The notes under the pieces are model-generated. The model had not been told where the DNA came from. It worked only from the letters and a program-made list of their open reading frames with translations, and did not search any database. This document shows, piece by piece, positions 20,168-32,500 of a stretch of DNA of 64,000 nt. Positions within the stretch are counted from its first letter, which is position 1; every line of letters starts with the position of its first letter. The stretch is from positions 248,001 through 312,000 of the forward strand of contig JAJIRX010000648.1 in assembly GCA_023853785.1 (NCBI GenBank), written 5' to 3'. Made by a program: the position numbers and the translations under genes. The stretch comes from Psilocybe azurescens (Eukaryota > Basidiomycota > Agaricomycetes > Agaricales > Agrocybaceae).

Positions 20168-23100
20168 AGAATGTGGGGTTGGGTGTCCTTTGTGATAGTG
20201 TGGTAGCGAAATTGGCGATAGGTCGTAAATATTTCGTTAATGTCGAGACTTGTGAGATCTAGACAGGTAGGAAGGAGGGAAATGGGGGCGGCGGGAGAGT
20301 AGATGAGTGGCAAAGTTGAAGAGAATGGTTGTCACTCGTGTACCCTGAATAGAACCCGGCGCGTTTCCAGACAAGTTCCCACATGCTTATTGTATCACGT
20401 CAGCATCATTATTTGGCCTCCTGGCTCCTTGTGTTTGTACGCAGCCACTGCCAGGCGGTTACCGTTACTCTCTCTTGCTTCCACTCATTTACTTTCATTC
20501 GAGTCGCCACTAGCCAGGAGTGGGCCCGTTCTCAGCTTGGCTCCTCTAGTTTCTGCCCAGGGCGGCGATCCTCACGGCATGACACTTGACTAGACTTGAT
20601 TTAGACACCTTACTGGCAACGAGCGATTTGAAGCACGGCGGTGATATTAACACTGACAGAGACGTGTGTCCAAGCTCGCACGAGTGCTCTATACAGTTAT
20701 CTGCGTCTTTAAACCAAGAGTGTATCCTGACTTTCTGTCTTTTTTTTGACCGTGGGTGGATTGTGGTCTATTCTTATGCTCCCCCACTCTGGGGCAACCG
20801 AGTGATCGGCCGAAGAGGACCTGCTGGGCACTGAACTCTTCGTGTAGCATTGGCTGAGAAGAACACTTTCGTCTATGCAAAATCGTTCTAGTTCGAGGTA
20901 GCCAAATCGGGACCGACCACTGTCACGGGCTTATCTTTGAAAGTCGCAATCTTTTTCTTTGACTAATCTTATTATCCCCCACTTAAGTCGCACAGCGGAA
21001 ACTTGACCCTTGCGTGAGTGTATCCGAATTTCAGAGAGTTAGAAATCCACTGCTTATCAGATGACCTCGCAGATTCGTAAATGGAGTAGAAGTAAGAACA
21101 CTCTGCGTGCTATTCCCATTCCCAGGCACCGATAACATAGTCCAATATTCTGTCAAACTCGGGGGGGAACTGATATTTTGGACTGGTCTGTTTCTCTTAT
21201 TCTACTTACTAGTTGTGATTCTGCCAAAAAGTAATTGCCGACTAATCACATGGTTACTTCACTCAGCAAAACGAGCACGCTCTCAAGCGCCTTCAGGTCG
21301 GTGTTACGGTATCGTCGTTATTCACCGATGGACAGACAAGAACGTGCTTTATCTAGGGTGACTGAACTTTGGCCAACCATTTCCCCGTTGCTCTCGGGAG
21401 CATGTTTAGCATCATTCGATCTTTTGACAGGTTCTTTCCTCGGCTTTCGCACTTTAAAAAAAGTTTGTCTATACATTTTGACTAGCCATTGTAACATTGA
21501 AATACCCTTTTTCATTTCCATCATGTCGGTACGTGGCAAATATATGGCTTCAGGCTACTGTATGAAATATAGGGGGTGAAGTAGCAACTCTGTAGGCGGC
21601 CGGTTTGATACCGATCTCTCCTTGCGTGAACCTGTTCAATAAGTCAGTCTGAACGCCGGCTAGAGTGTCCACTAAAACTTGAACAATATACTCAAGCTGT
21701 TGCTGGGCTACTTTTTGAGATCAGCTGCTCGTTATCAGTAGACGCATACACTAAATGGATCCAATCGAAAGTCAGCGTGCGCGGGTAGCCATCTCACACA
21801 GTACGCCTTCCTCGCCCCATTCACACATCCATCTAAAGTTTGCGAACTTCGTTTCATCGTATTCACATCAAGGTAACAGGAAATTCTTTCCCCAGTTCAC
21901 GGCTCAAAAATTGTTCCTGCAGGTCCAACGCACGGATGACCGAGGGCCAAATGCATTACCAATCAATCCCTGAATCTTATCTCCTTCGTCCCTACATACT
22001 CGCCTACCCTGCTTATTCTTCTGGTCTACTCTATGCATTTACTTGGTATGAAGATCGTTGCCACTTTCGAAGGGTCACTGGTCCAGACCTGACTACCTAT
22101 CTGGAGCGAAACCTGACCCACAGCCACTCATTCAAAAATTATCACACCCATCAAGCTCCCTGCGTACTCCTCTTCCCAAAATTGGACCTCCCGATCTTCG
22201 CCAGCTGCAAGCAGGCGACTGGTTACATAAATGTTAGCGTTGTCTTGTCTGTGGTGATATTTCCGGCATGGGTTATCGATGATGTCAACGACACACAACC
22301 TAGGAAGAGAATGAGTCGCTTTTCTGGCAGATATTATAACCACTGGACTTTGAATGATGTACTTCGGGTCTTTCACAAAGCTCTCACTAGCAATGCACTA
22401 TTAGCAAGCGCTCTGAATCTGTCAGCAAAAACAAACCCCCAAGTGAGTCTTAGAAGGTCTTAGGAGTAGGCAGATTTGAGAAGGCGGAACAGGAAAACAG
22501 GGCTTATCAAGACCGTTAAGAACTCCTCAGACAGCTTAGCGTTATCTGGCCTCACCATTCTTCCGACAGCGGTCAAACGGTGGTCTCGATGCCAGACCAT
22601 CCGAATATACTCAGGTCTCACACGAGTATCTTCGTCGAAGATCTGGAACGATTTAGCCTTGAACGAGCACATACACTATGTAGAATGCCTGGCGCCCGCT
22701 CATCCAAATCCAGAATTGTCTGATCACGTCATTAAATTTGACATACTACAACTACATAAGCCGCTTGAACCTCCCTATGGAGAGTCGGTGCTCAATAAGC
22801 AAATGCCATCTTCCGAAAGGCTGGTTGTGATTTATTTGCTATTTGTGTGCGTTAATTCGCCGGTAGGCATAGAACCCAACTTAAGGGTGTATGATCGATT
22901 CGGTCTATCAAAAAAAGAACATTTGTGGATTATTCAGAGGACGAGGCGAAGACGCAGGGTCAGAGTTATCGACCATGCCTACATGGCCACCCCACAACTG
23001 TAGGTCAAGACGCGATTTGAATACCCAATACGACATGGTGCCTCAGAAGGCAAGGCTTGTGATTGAACTCGTGGGGTGAATCAATTCGCAAGTTACAGCC

Positions 23101-23264
23101 TTCCGGCGACATACTTCTGTCAGATGAAAAATGTCTATGGCAGCATACACCTTGATGGAGAATTATTTTGCATATCGGAAAGCTACACTACGCCACTAGT
23201 TTATTGATATCCTTATATCTTTGGTCTTACGGAACTAGATTGAAGTGCTCATATATCTTGCTTC
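20168..23264. other. 3.1-kb intergenic region, no gene supported
   Basis: Frames of 100-207 codons occur on both strands (for example 21,840-22,463 and 22,476-23,003). Their sequences lack recognisable domains, do not join through plausible introns and overlap equally good frames on the opposite strand. This may be decayed mobile-element or gene sequence, but I see no terminal repeats, transposase or reverse-transcriptase motifs. Confidence 0.4.
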
Positions 23265-25248
23265 ATGGCGAGGGGCATCCAATCTCTTCCATCTCTACTC
23301 ATGGAATTTCCCTCCGTCTCTAGTGCAAATTCGATGTTTGCCTTCAATGCGCTCACCGTTTTTGCTTCGCTTAGTCTTCTAGCGGTGACCCTCTACCAAG
23401 CATGGAGGCGTCTTTATTACCATTCTTTATCCAGATATCCAGGCCCTCGACTTGCCGCCTTGACTTCGTGGTACCGAGCTTACTATGACATCGTGAAGGA
23501 CGGGGGTGGTCTGAACAGCTCGAACACCTTCACAACCGCTACGGTGAGTAATCATCAAAGGTTTCTACTGGTATAAATTGTTAATGATGAATTACTGTAG
23601 GCACAATAATCAGAGTTGGTCTAAACGAGGTTCGTCGTACATTGACCATTGCTGAATCGCGCCCATATCTCCACCGGCGCTTATTTCTATGCCTAGCTTC
23701 ATTTCAGTAATCCTCGAGCGTACAACGAAATATATGGCATAGGAACTCGTCACATAAAGCAGCCTCAAATGTACAGCTGTTTCTCTACAGATAAATCCGT
23801 TTTCGCCATGTTCGACCACCATGAGGTCATGCAGAGGCGGAACTTGATTGGACCCTTCTTCTCGAGGCGTGCGATTCTAAATTTAGAGAAGACAGTCCAA
23901 ACAAAGGTACATTAGCACTTTGACGTTTTCTCTTTGCTGTCCATTCTTACACCGCTTAACGTAGATCGATTTGTTGGTGTCACGGCTTCTGGAGTACACA
24001 CCACGCAAGCAATCTGCTAATCTGGATCTAGCATTCCGTGCCACGAGCTTGGAAGTTATCACGTCCTACTGCTTCGCAAAGTCTTCCAATGCTCTCGACT
24101 CCGAAAACTTTCAAAATGAAATCCTGATCGCCATAGACCAGACTCTTCCGATGATCTGGGTGTTCAAGCATTTCCCACTGATCAAGCGCATTTTGTTAGG
24201 TGTCCCAGAGTGCTTTGCGTCCGTCCTAAAGCCGAGCACGACCGGAATACTCGAACAGCGGAGACAGATGGGGTCACAAATTGACGAAATTCTCAAGGAC
24301 CCGACGTCCCTTCATAGCGTTGATCACGAGACGATTTACCACCACTTTCTAACGCCCCAACCTGATAACGAACGCCTGCCACCTATCAACCGCGATTGGC
24401 TTTTTGGACGAAGGGCTTTATCTACGATTTGCCGGCAGTGATACGGTCGGCAATACATGCACTGTTGCGGCGTATTACATACTAAACAATAAGCACGTTC
24501 ATCATAAACTCTTCAAGACCCTTATGGAAGCGTGGCCTGACAAGGATACACCGGCTAGCTACGAGACCCTGGAACGATTATCATATCTTGTATGTCACCT
24601 TTTCTTTGTTCCTTTCAGACGGGCACGCGCGTTAACCTCTGACAGACGGCTGTCATCAAGGAATCATTGAGAATGGCACATGGTGTCGTATCCCCTCTAC
24701 CCCGAATTGTCGGACCGTCGGATGCCGAAATTTCTGGGGAAGTAATTCCCGCCGGCGTAAGTGATTTTTCACTTTGGTGGTCGACCCTTATCGCTTAGAT
24801 AACTTGTCGGACAGACTGTCGTGTCGATGGGGGCGCCAATCGTCCACAGAAATCCGGATATTTTTCCAGACCCTTTGAGGTTTGAACCAGAGAGATGGCT
24901 CAAAGACGACTCCGCCGAGCTCGAAAAATATCTGGTGGCTTTCTCCAAAGGGCCCAGGGGCTGCTTGGGTATCAAGTGCGTTTACCTCATGCTATCAATA
25001 GATTCACTCTAGAAAGCTAACGTGATGTCAGTCTTGCCTGGTGTGAGCTTTATCTCATCATAGGGACTGTGTTCAGGAAGTTGGATCTCACTCCAGATAA
25101 TCCTTCGTAAGCACGACAATTTGACTGAACATCCGTCATAATTTGTTGATGAGCCTCTAGAATTGAAAATGTCAGCTTTCGTGAATACTTTGTTCCCATT
25201 CATCGCGGAAGGCATTTTCATGCATTTGTGGCGCCTACTAGTCAATAG
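23265..25248 (+). CDS. Cytochrome P450 monooxygenase (membrane-anchored), frame-broken at two runs
   Basis: It is a haem-thiolate monooxygenase anchored in the ER by an N-terminal hydrophobic helix ([18 protein letters not shown]), followed by [14 protein letters not shown]. The I-helix [11 protein letters not shown]-helix [10 protein letters not shown] and haem loop [11 protein letters not shown] with its Cys ligand are all present. Exons are 23265-23543, 23601-23629, 23697-23906, 23965-24589, 24646-24756, 24815-24975, 25032-25106 and 25161-25248. Two corrections, one more G in 23,502-23,506 and one T fewer in 24,401-24,405, restore [15 protein letters not shown] and [16 protein letters not shown]. 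They give 1,578 nt (525 aa). The general look is of fungal multi-step secondary-metabolite oxidases, but no partner biosynthetic gene lies nearby, so the substrate is unknown. Confidence 0.85.
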
Positions 25249-25897
25249 TGACTAATTACTGTTGACACCTGAGTGTATGGCTTATAAACGATAACGCCTA
25301 CACTTAGGAAATTATGTCTTTATATCTGATATATGGTACCTTGATACCCTGATAGCATACGAGTATAGTAGTTCAATTATATACGGATTGTGTACTATTC
25401 GAGTGTAATTATTATTGAATAAAACTTGAATCAAAAGTGAGTCGTGGTTTGCGCTTTAAAGATACCATTATTAGAATTTACGCTGTCCCCATACCTCAAT
25501 ATCATATCTATTCAGATAATGCAGCTATAAGATGGAGGTTGAATATCGGCGCGTCTGGATATCTCGCAGATAGCAGATGGAATTTTCATGTTTAGATAAG
25601 CCCTGTGAGTAGTCGTGCCTGAGATAAGCTAACACGTGGTTAGCTTCGATAAGTTCAAAGAGTTTAAAGAAAGTCTGCAGCATGCAAGGGTTTAAGTTTA
25701 AGTTTGAGTTGAGGCAAAGCGTCTGCCAATTTCAAGTTATGCAAGGCCGCCAAGCCGACAAGATCAAACTCCGATCGGTAATGGCGCAGCCAAAGCCGCG
25801 CACACACCATCATAGGGAACCTGGGCGCGGTGGGCCAGTGGATAACAAGCCCTACTACTCCTGAATTTTTGTTTCGTCCACCTCTAGGATCTACATA
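25249..25897. other. Intergenic region between P450 and ARP2
   Basis: This A/T-rich sequence probably holds the P450 3' end and the ARP2 promoter. I see no gene-like frame and no clear TATA element near the ARP2 start. Confidence 0.5.
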
Positions 25898-27520
25898 ATG
25901 GACTCAGAACTCCCTTTGGTGGTGGACAATGGTACTGGTGTAAGTCTCTGCCTGTTGTTGGCATGTCCGGGCGGTTCGATCTGATAATACATCCCTCACT
26001 GTCGACGCGCAGTTCGTGAAAGTTGGTTACGCTGGATCCAACTTCCCTGAGCATGGTGCGCATTCTGTCTGGGTGCGCCGTGATATTTGGCAGCTTCTTA
26101 CTGTAACCCAATCTCGTCAGTCTTTCCTTCTGTCGTTGGACGGCCCATATTGCGTGCGGAGGAGCGAGTTGGATCTGCGATCATTAAGGATATCATGGTT
26201 GGAGACGAGGCGGCGGAGAACCGTAACTATCTGCAAATTACGCAGCCTATGGAGCATGGAATTGTGAAGAACTGGGAAGACATGAAACATCTCTGGGATT
26301 ATACGTTCGATGAGAAGCTCAAGATCAATCCAAATGGGAAGAAGGTGCTGTTGACGGAGCCGCCGATGAATCCCAGGGTCAACAGGCAGAGGATGTGCCA
26401 GGTTATGTTCGAAGACTATGGATTCCAGGGAGTCTATGTCGCTATTCAGGCCGTGTTGACTCTGTATGCGCAGGGTGTGTTTCTTGATTTCCGTTTCTAT
26501 CTTTCTCTTTGGTCGGGCTGATTGTTGCATAGGTCTCACCACGGGCGTCGTCGTCGATTCTGGAGATGGTGTAACCCATATTGTCCCCGTATACGATGGC
26601 TTCGCCATGCCGCACCTTACTCGTCGACTCGACATTGCTGGCCGAGATGTGACACGATACTTGATCAAGTTGCTGCTGATGAGAGGATACGCATTCAACC
26701 GAACGGCCGATTTCGAGACTGTGCGAGAGATCAAGGAGAAACTATGTTATGTCAGGTATGGTTCTTAGATAATCGTGCAGTTGGCGAAGGATAATCATTT
26801 ACGTATTGCGACAGTTATGATCTCGAACTTGACAAAAGACTGGCGGAGGAAACTACGGTCCTCGTGGAGAACTACACTGTAAGGACTCCATTGTTTTAAT
26901 CTGCTTGCACTTATCGTCTTGTGTGTTCAAGCTTCCCGATGGACGGACTATCAAAGTTGGTTCAGAACGCTACGAAGCACCCGAATGCATGTTCCAGCCT
27001 CACCTTGTCGACGTTGAGCAACCTGGAGTAGCCGGTGCGTCATTTCATGTTTCTCCCTCGCGATTGTTCTGATAAAGTATACACTTACACGACTTACAGA
27101 GATGCTCTTCCAAACCATCCAAGCAGCAGCCCTTGATATCCGTGCCGATTTATACAAACATATTGTCCTGTCGGGAGGATCAAGCATGTATCCCGGTCTA
27201 CCCAGTCGACTAGAGAAGGAGATCAAGCAGCTTCATTTGACACGACTTCTCAACGGCGATCCAACACGGCTAAACGTATGTATTCCATTCTCACTGGCCT
27301 TAAATCGCGTCGCTTTTCATCAATCGCTCACCTTTCGTTTCCTCTCCAGAAATTCAAGATTAAAATCGAAGATCCTCCTCGCAGAAAGCACATGGTGTTC
27401 CTTGGAGGAGCAGTGCTCGCGGATATCATGAAAAATCGCGAAGACTTCTGGATCTCGAGGGAGGAATGGTTCGAGCAGGGTGTCAGGTCTTTGGACAAAC
27501 TTGGACGCGCGGATAGTTAA
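25898..27520 (+). CDS. ARP2: Actin-related protein 2, Arp2/3 complex subunit
   Basis: Arp2 forms, with Arp3, the nucleus for branched actin filaments at endocytic patches. The protein begins [20 protein letters not shown], the actin-fold phosphate-1 loop. It continues with [11 protein letters not shown], the Arp2-type [13 protein letters not shown] and [28 protein letters not shown] (phosphate-2 loop), [14 protein letters not shown] (adenosine loop) and an ending of SREEWFEQG follow. Eight exons (25898-25939, 26013-26055, 26121-26474, 26533-26755, 26815-26878, 26932-27034, 27100-27275, 27350-27520) sum to 1,176 nt (391 aa), normal for Arp2, with no frame break. The 3' end converges on the pyridoxal kinase gene 225 nt away. 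Confidence 0.96.
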
Positions 27521-27744
27521 ATACACTTTTGGTTGGACGTTGTACAATCGGATTACCCACCCATAATATCTGGAAATACCTACCACTGGAATTGAGTTTA
27601 GACGGAAGAGGCTGTAAGGCAAGATAAGATCGTTTCCTGGTAAAGTACGGAGTGGAATATGATTATAGGATATCCTATTGCTGGAAATTAGTGGATATAG
27701 ATTTGAAATTTCTTGTCTAATTATCAATGTCAAGATATTCCCTC

Positions 27745-29111
27745 TTAGGAAGAAGCACCGTCCCAGAAACCGTCCCATAACATCATCTCTCGTATATGCG
27801 ATATTCCAATGCCTCTGATCAAGTCCTGTCCTCTCACAAGAGCAAGCTCGCGTCCTCGCATCCTTCGTGTTTTCCTCAAAGGATCTTCCTTATCCAGTTC
27901 ATCATCAGTGGGTAGCCTCTCTTCTTCAGGTAGGCCCTCTGATTGGCCCTGCGTCATAAGCAGAACGGCGTGGGTCTTGGTTAGCGCTTGCGATGCGGCT
28001 TCAGAAAGGCATGTCGCGTTGAGATTCTCTGGCGTACTGTCTGGGTGGAAATGGGCGAGCAGGAGCGCAGAGAAGAGATCGCCCACGCCAGAGAAATATC
28101 CGGGGATCAGAGGCACGCATTGGGCGTGCACGATTGATCGTGGAGAGGTGGAGGTATGGGGGATATGGTTATCCGTGGATGATGGTAAGTGCAACGAGGA
28201 GGATATGCAGAGAAGGTGGGAAGAGGAAGAAGAAGAAGGGGTACTATTGTCGTGGGGAGGGCGGCGGCTAGCCAAGCCTTCAGGGGTATCGAGCTTATCA
28301 CGACATGTGGGACATGATATTGTTTGTGGAGGATGTCTAGAGCGCGGTGCAGGGATGGCATATCTTTAAGTTCCACGTTGGTTAGTAGTCTAGGGGCCAA
28401 ACGGTTTAGTAGACAATCTTAGCGACAATAATTACGTTAAGACGTACTCGACTTCGAACCAGTTAGGGGTTATTATGGTTGCTAGTGGCAGCATCTCCTG
28501 GTATACAGGGACGACATCTGCAGCAACATACAATTGACCTGCATCACCCATTACAGCTGTCTCAAGGTGTTCATTAACTTTTCGTTATCAGAAGTCAGGT
28601 GGACTCACGATCTAGAAGATATATAAGGCTGGGTTTGGAATGCTTGAGCTTTTTGGCTAGTTGCTCCACGGCGGACAGTGCTTCAGCTCCAGGTATATAG
28701 CCTTTGATAAAGGGAGTTAGCTACAAGCTTCCATCGCCATAGACTCGCATTACCTGTCAAAAGTCGCGTGGGTCTGAGCAATTCGTTGTACTCCATAATC
28801 TCAAACATGGTGTTTAGTTCGGCTGCTGTTGTCTTTGTTCCTCCAAAGCGACCGTAGCCTGCGATTGGGCATATTAAGAAATTATTTATTAGAAAAGTAA
28901 TGAATTGACGAACCGGAATGGTTGGAGAAGTTGACGGTGTTGACTACCTTGAATTCAGATGGCTCAGCTGCGATTATTTCTCGAATATAAATGGACGTAC
29001 ATCAACATCGTATCCTAGGCACTGGAGGGGGAACACAGCCGCCTTTCCGCCAACATATCCAAAGACGACGTGGGATTGTATGCTTAGCACTCGCTCCGAG
29101 TCGTATGCCAT
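27745..29111 (-). CDS. BUD16: Pyridoxal kinase (vitamin B6 salvage)
   Basis: It phosphorylates pyridoxal, pyridoxine and pyridoxamine to make cofactor PLP. The N-terminus [20 protein letters not shown] contains the ribokinase-fold SHVVxGYVG motif, followed by [20 protein letters not shown] and [28 protein letters not shown] (substrate/Mg region) and [20 protein letters not shown] (anion hole G-x-G-D with catalytic Asp) are present. Exons (minus): 29111-29001, 28947-28914, 28858-28754, 28701-28609, 28556-28448, 28389-27745. One extra C on the coding strand in the run at 28,283-28,286 is needed to join VVISSIP to [10 protein letters not shown]. With it the length is 1,098 nt (365 aa). It is divergently transcribed from the START-domain gene with about 394 nt between starts. 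Confidence 0.92.
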
Positions 29112-29505
29112 CGGGTTTACTGTTACAGTTGATTAAGTAAAGGAGTGATTTGTAGGTGGGGACTTTGGAATCTATGGTGTTGCTTCAAGCGAAAAGAGGG
29201 GATAAATACGGGGAACACCAGTTATTGCGTGGCTTGATAGTGTAGTCCCGAATGATGAGTAAATAGTGTGGTTGAAGGGCGGAGGATCAGTTGGAAGAGC
29301 AGGGTACTTAGTAAAATTGATTTTCATTTAGGAAACTCCGGACCGGATATTGAGTCATACTTCCAAAAGTGGTATGTTTTTCGACCTGACGTCACGCCGC
29401 CTCGTGACCTGTAAACGCGCCTCGGGTCATAGCCCCAAAGTTCTGTCAGTGTGCTTTCTCTAAGTCTTTGTTTTACAGTTACTTGCCTCACGACCAGCAT
29501 GTCAG
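29112..29505. promoter_or_regulatory. Divergent promoter region between pyridoxal kinase and the START-domain gene
   Basis: The 394-nt region separates two start codons in opposite directions and should carry both promoters. It contains a perfect CRE-type palindrome at 29,387-29,394. No other site is strong enough to name. Confidence 0.6.
29387..29394. promoter_or_regulatory. CRE/ATF-type palindrome TGACGTCA
   Basis: This is an exact TGACGTCA, the binding core of bZIP ATF/CREB factors, 112 nt upstream of the predicted START-gene ATG and 276 nt upstream of the pyridoxal kinase ATG. Regulation by a bZIP factor is inference. Confidence 0.55.
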
Positions 29506-32500
29506 ATGGCTCACGGTATGCCCTAATTTGTCTGTATGAAATATCGTACTGAACAGTGCATTTGGTGGCTAGGTTGAGGCAGTCATGGTATGCGGCACTG
29601 AACGATGCGGAGGCGCAGTTTCGCCAGTTGTTGACCTCCCCCTCCAACGGAATGGAAACGACTTACGCACTCGATCGATGCATCTCCAGCAAAGCAGAAA
29701 GGAAAAGCGAGGGTGTCATCCGTTCCAGAGCTTGCAGATGTTATAGTGCACAGAAATTCGACCAAGTCTGGAGAAGATGTCTATAGGATGGTGCTGGATG
29801 TTCCCACTGGCGAAGAGCATGTATCCCTAGAACCATGGAAAGCCGTTCTCACGACACCGGAGCTTAGACAAGAATGGGACCCTGCTGTAGAAGAAGCCCA
29901 CTTGATAGAGCTGTTCGATCGCAGCACCCGAATTTCCAAGACAAACTATACACTTGGTTGGCCTGCAAAGTACGTTGCATGTAATTAATGATATTCCTCT
30001 ACTTGAAGGTTGTATGCAGCCCACGGGACTCTGTCACTATCTCTCGCGCTTTCTATGATGCAACAACTCTCATTGACATCACCACGTCTCTTCCACGATC
30101 CCCAGATGAGCCCGCTTACCTTCGGCCTTCACCTCCGTTTGTCAGATCTCATGTTCAACGTGAGCAGGATATATCTAACTCTTCCACTATCAACCTGACT
30201 TTTCTTTCAGTTTTCTCCTGGTGTATACAACATATACAACCAATACCGTCGTCCCCAACAGACAAGAAATCAGGTTCTCCAGGGAGAATCCGATTGACGT
30301 GTTTCTGGCAACATGATCTTAAGGCGCTCTGGGGATTTGGCACTTCAACTGCGGCACTGACGCAACAGTTATCGACGATGACTCTCAGCCTTTTGAAAAC
30401 GGTCATGAAACGTGGAGGCCGCGTTCCCAATCTAGTAGGATATGGGAATGGAGTTTCGATCGAACGTGTGCGGTATCAAAACGACCGAGAAGCCCTGGCT
30501 GTGGACTATGCCATTATTCCCGACGACGAAGAGCATTCTATACACCATGAGCTCGGCCTGCAAGGAATGGACGAAGTGCATGCATTGCGGGAGCATCGGC
30601 GACTGACGAGGTCTATTGAATGCGTCTTGCCGTCATTGGCGGGTTGGGACGTCCAAGTGACGATGAAAGGCTCTTCGGAGGAAGTGGAACAGATGCCATG
30701 GTCTGCCCACGCAACACGCAGCAGCTCCAACCCCTCACTTCTTCGACCCCAGATCAAGTCATACTGCGTCTCACACATGGGGCTCTGACAGACGATGATG
30801 CCGTCCTCAAAGTGAAAATCGTTATCGAAGTCTCAGGGGGTACACGTGGGTTGAGATTGAACGGTCTGGCGACAAAAATACACGACCTCGAGGAACGTGA
30901 TCCGTCGTCGTATACCATTCCTCAGAAGATGTTGCAAGATGTGGCTAGTGCGGTGGATATGAGCATACAGACCTCGTCGTCTCTCGGGACGGTCAGCAGC
31001 ACTGCATCCTCATCGAATGGCCAGCCCCTTCGGCCCCACCCTGAACGCACTCCAGCTGCTGAGAAATCAATACTGTCTAAAGTTAGGAGAAACTACATCT
31101 ATTTTTCGTCCTTGCTGCAGGAACCCGAGGCGAAATGGAAACGCAGTATGTATTCATGCTTTTCCAATGTTCTCGGTTCCGGAAAGCTGACTTTTCGAAA
31201 GCTACTGAGGCCAAAGGCGTCTCGATTACACAGTTGGACTCCATTGATCCCACACTGGTCGTGTATCGAGCTGAGGCTACTTTTGTGGGCGTGGGCCTGT
31301 GGGATCTTTACGGAGCCGTCGTCTCACCTGGAGCTCGCATATACTGGGATAAGCAGCACGAAGATGGCAGACTTCTCGAGGACGTCAATGAACTCACAGA
31401 ACTGTGGCATTTCAAGACCAAACCAGCATGGCCCGTGAAGTACGTGTCGTTTTAGCTTTCCAGAAAATCATCAGACCAACATAAATAACATGGTCCATTT
31501 ATTTATATAGTGGACGGGATGCTGTCGTTCTTAAGACGGTTTACAAATCTCCTTCCACCATACACGTCTTCTCCTTCTCCGCTGAGGACCCGCACCTCTT
31601 TCCCCACATCCCTCCTGCTGAACCTGGTGTCATCCGCACACAAGTCGATCTTCAAGGATGGGCTATCGAAGCGCTGTCGCCTACAACGACCCTTCTCACT
31701 CTCCTCGAGCAGTCTGACCCGAAAGGGTGGACAAATAAGACGTCGATACCCACGCAGATGATCAGCACACTGGCGGGTATAGGTGAATTTGCGATTAAAT
31801 GCGGAGGCCCCCCTGTCGTTACTCGCCTCGCAGGGTCGAAAGCTAATGAGATCAGATATGATCATGAAAGAGGCATGTTCAAAGTGGAGTACGAGCCTTC
31901 TGCCAGCCGAAGATCCACAAGTTCGGCAACAAGTTCTCATAACACCTCCGGCGGGCACGACGAAGGCGGGTTCCCGGCGATCGAATGCGAGATTCGGTGC
32001 GATATCGATACATGGGGCGCGTCTCTTGACATTGTCGTCGATCCGCCCCCGCAGAATATTACGTGTCTTCGACGGCATCGATTGTCCGCGGAAGGAGGCG
32101 GTCTGTGGCTGACGTTGACGCATGATTCTATTTTTGTGGATGATGAACGGCTGCTGGCGCTGGTGCGGAGGGCACCGGGGAAGGAGAAGGGTCTGGTGAT
32201 GGTCAATGGGGCGAGAATACAGGTTGATGTCGAGGAGCTCCTGGAGCATGAGATCAAGTCGCTGACGAGGCAGAAACGCGTGAAGCCGCCACGGATACCG
32301 CTCGATCAACCGCCTGTTATGAGCGTGATTAGAAGGAGGAAGGCGGAGTGGAATGGCGCGGACATTGACTCGTCGACGAAAGGAGATGACGCGGCTGGGT
32401 CTACGAGTTCATGGGCGTCGGCACCGAAGATTTCGAGTCCGCTGTCGAGGTTTTTCACATATTATGTCGATCAGGCAACAGCAACGACTCAGCAGGCTGT

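Noticed and set aside
20168..23264. Possible transposon or unknown gene between the vezatin-like and P450 genes
   Set aside because: Frames up to about 207 codons exist on both strands, but there are no catalytic motifs, terminal repeats, target duplications or consistent introns.
23265..25248. P450 as part of a secondary-metabolite cluster
   Set aside because: Neighbours are housekeeping genes (ARP2, pyridoxal kinase) or empty sequence. No synthase, transferase or transporter lies adjacent.
27809..28369. 186-codon plus-strand frame over the pyridoxal kinase gene
   Set aside because: It is the complement of the kinase C-terminal exon, which has clear family motifs on the minus strand.
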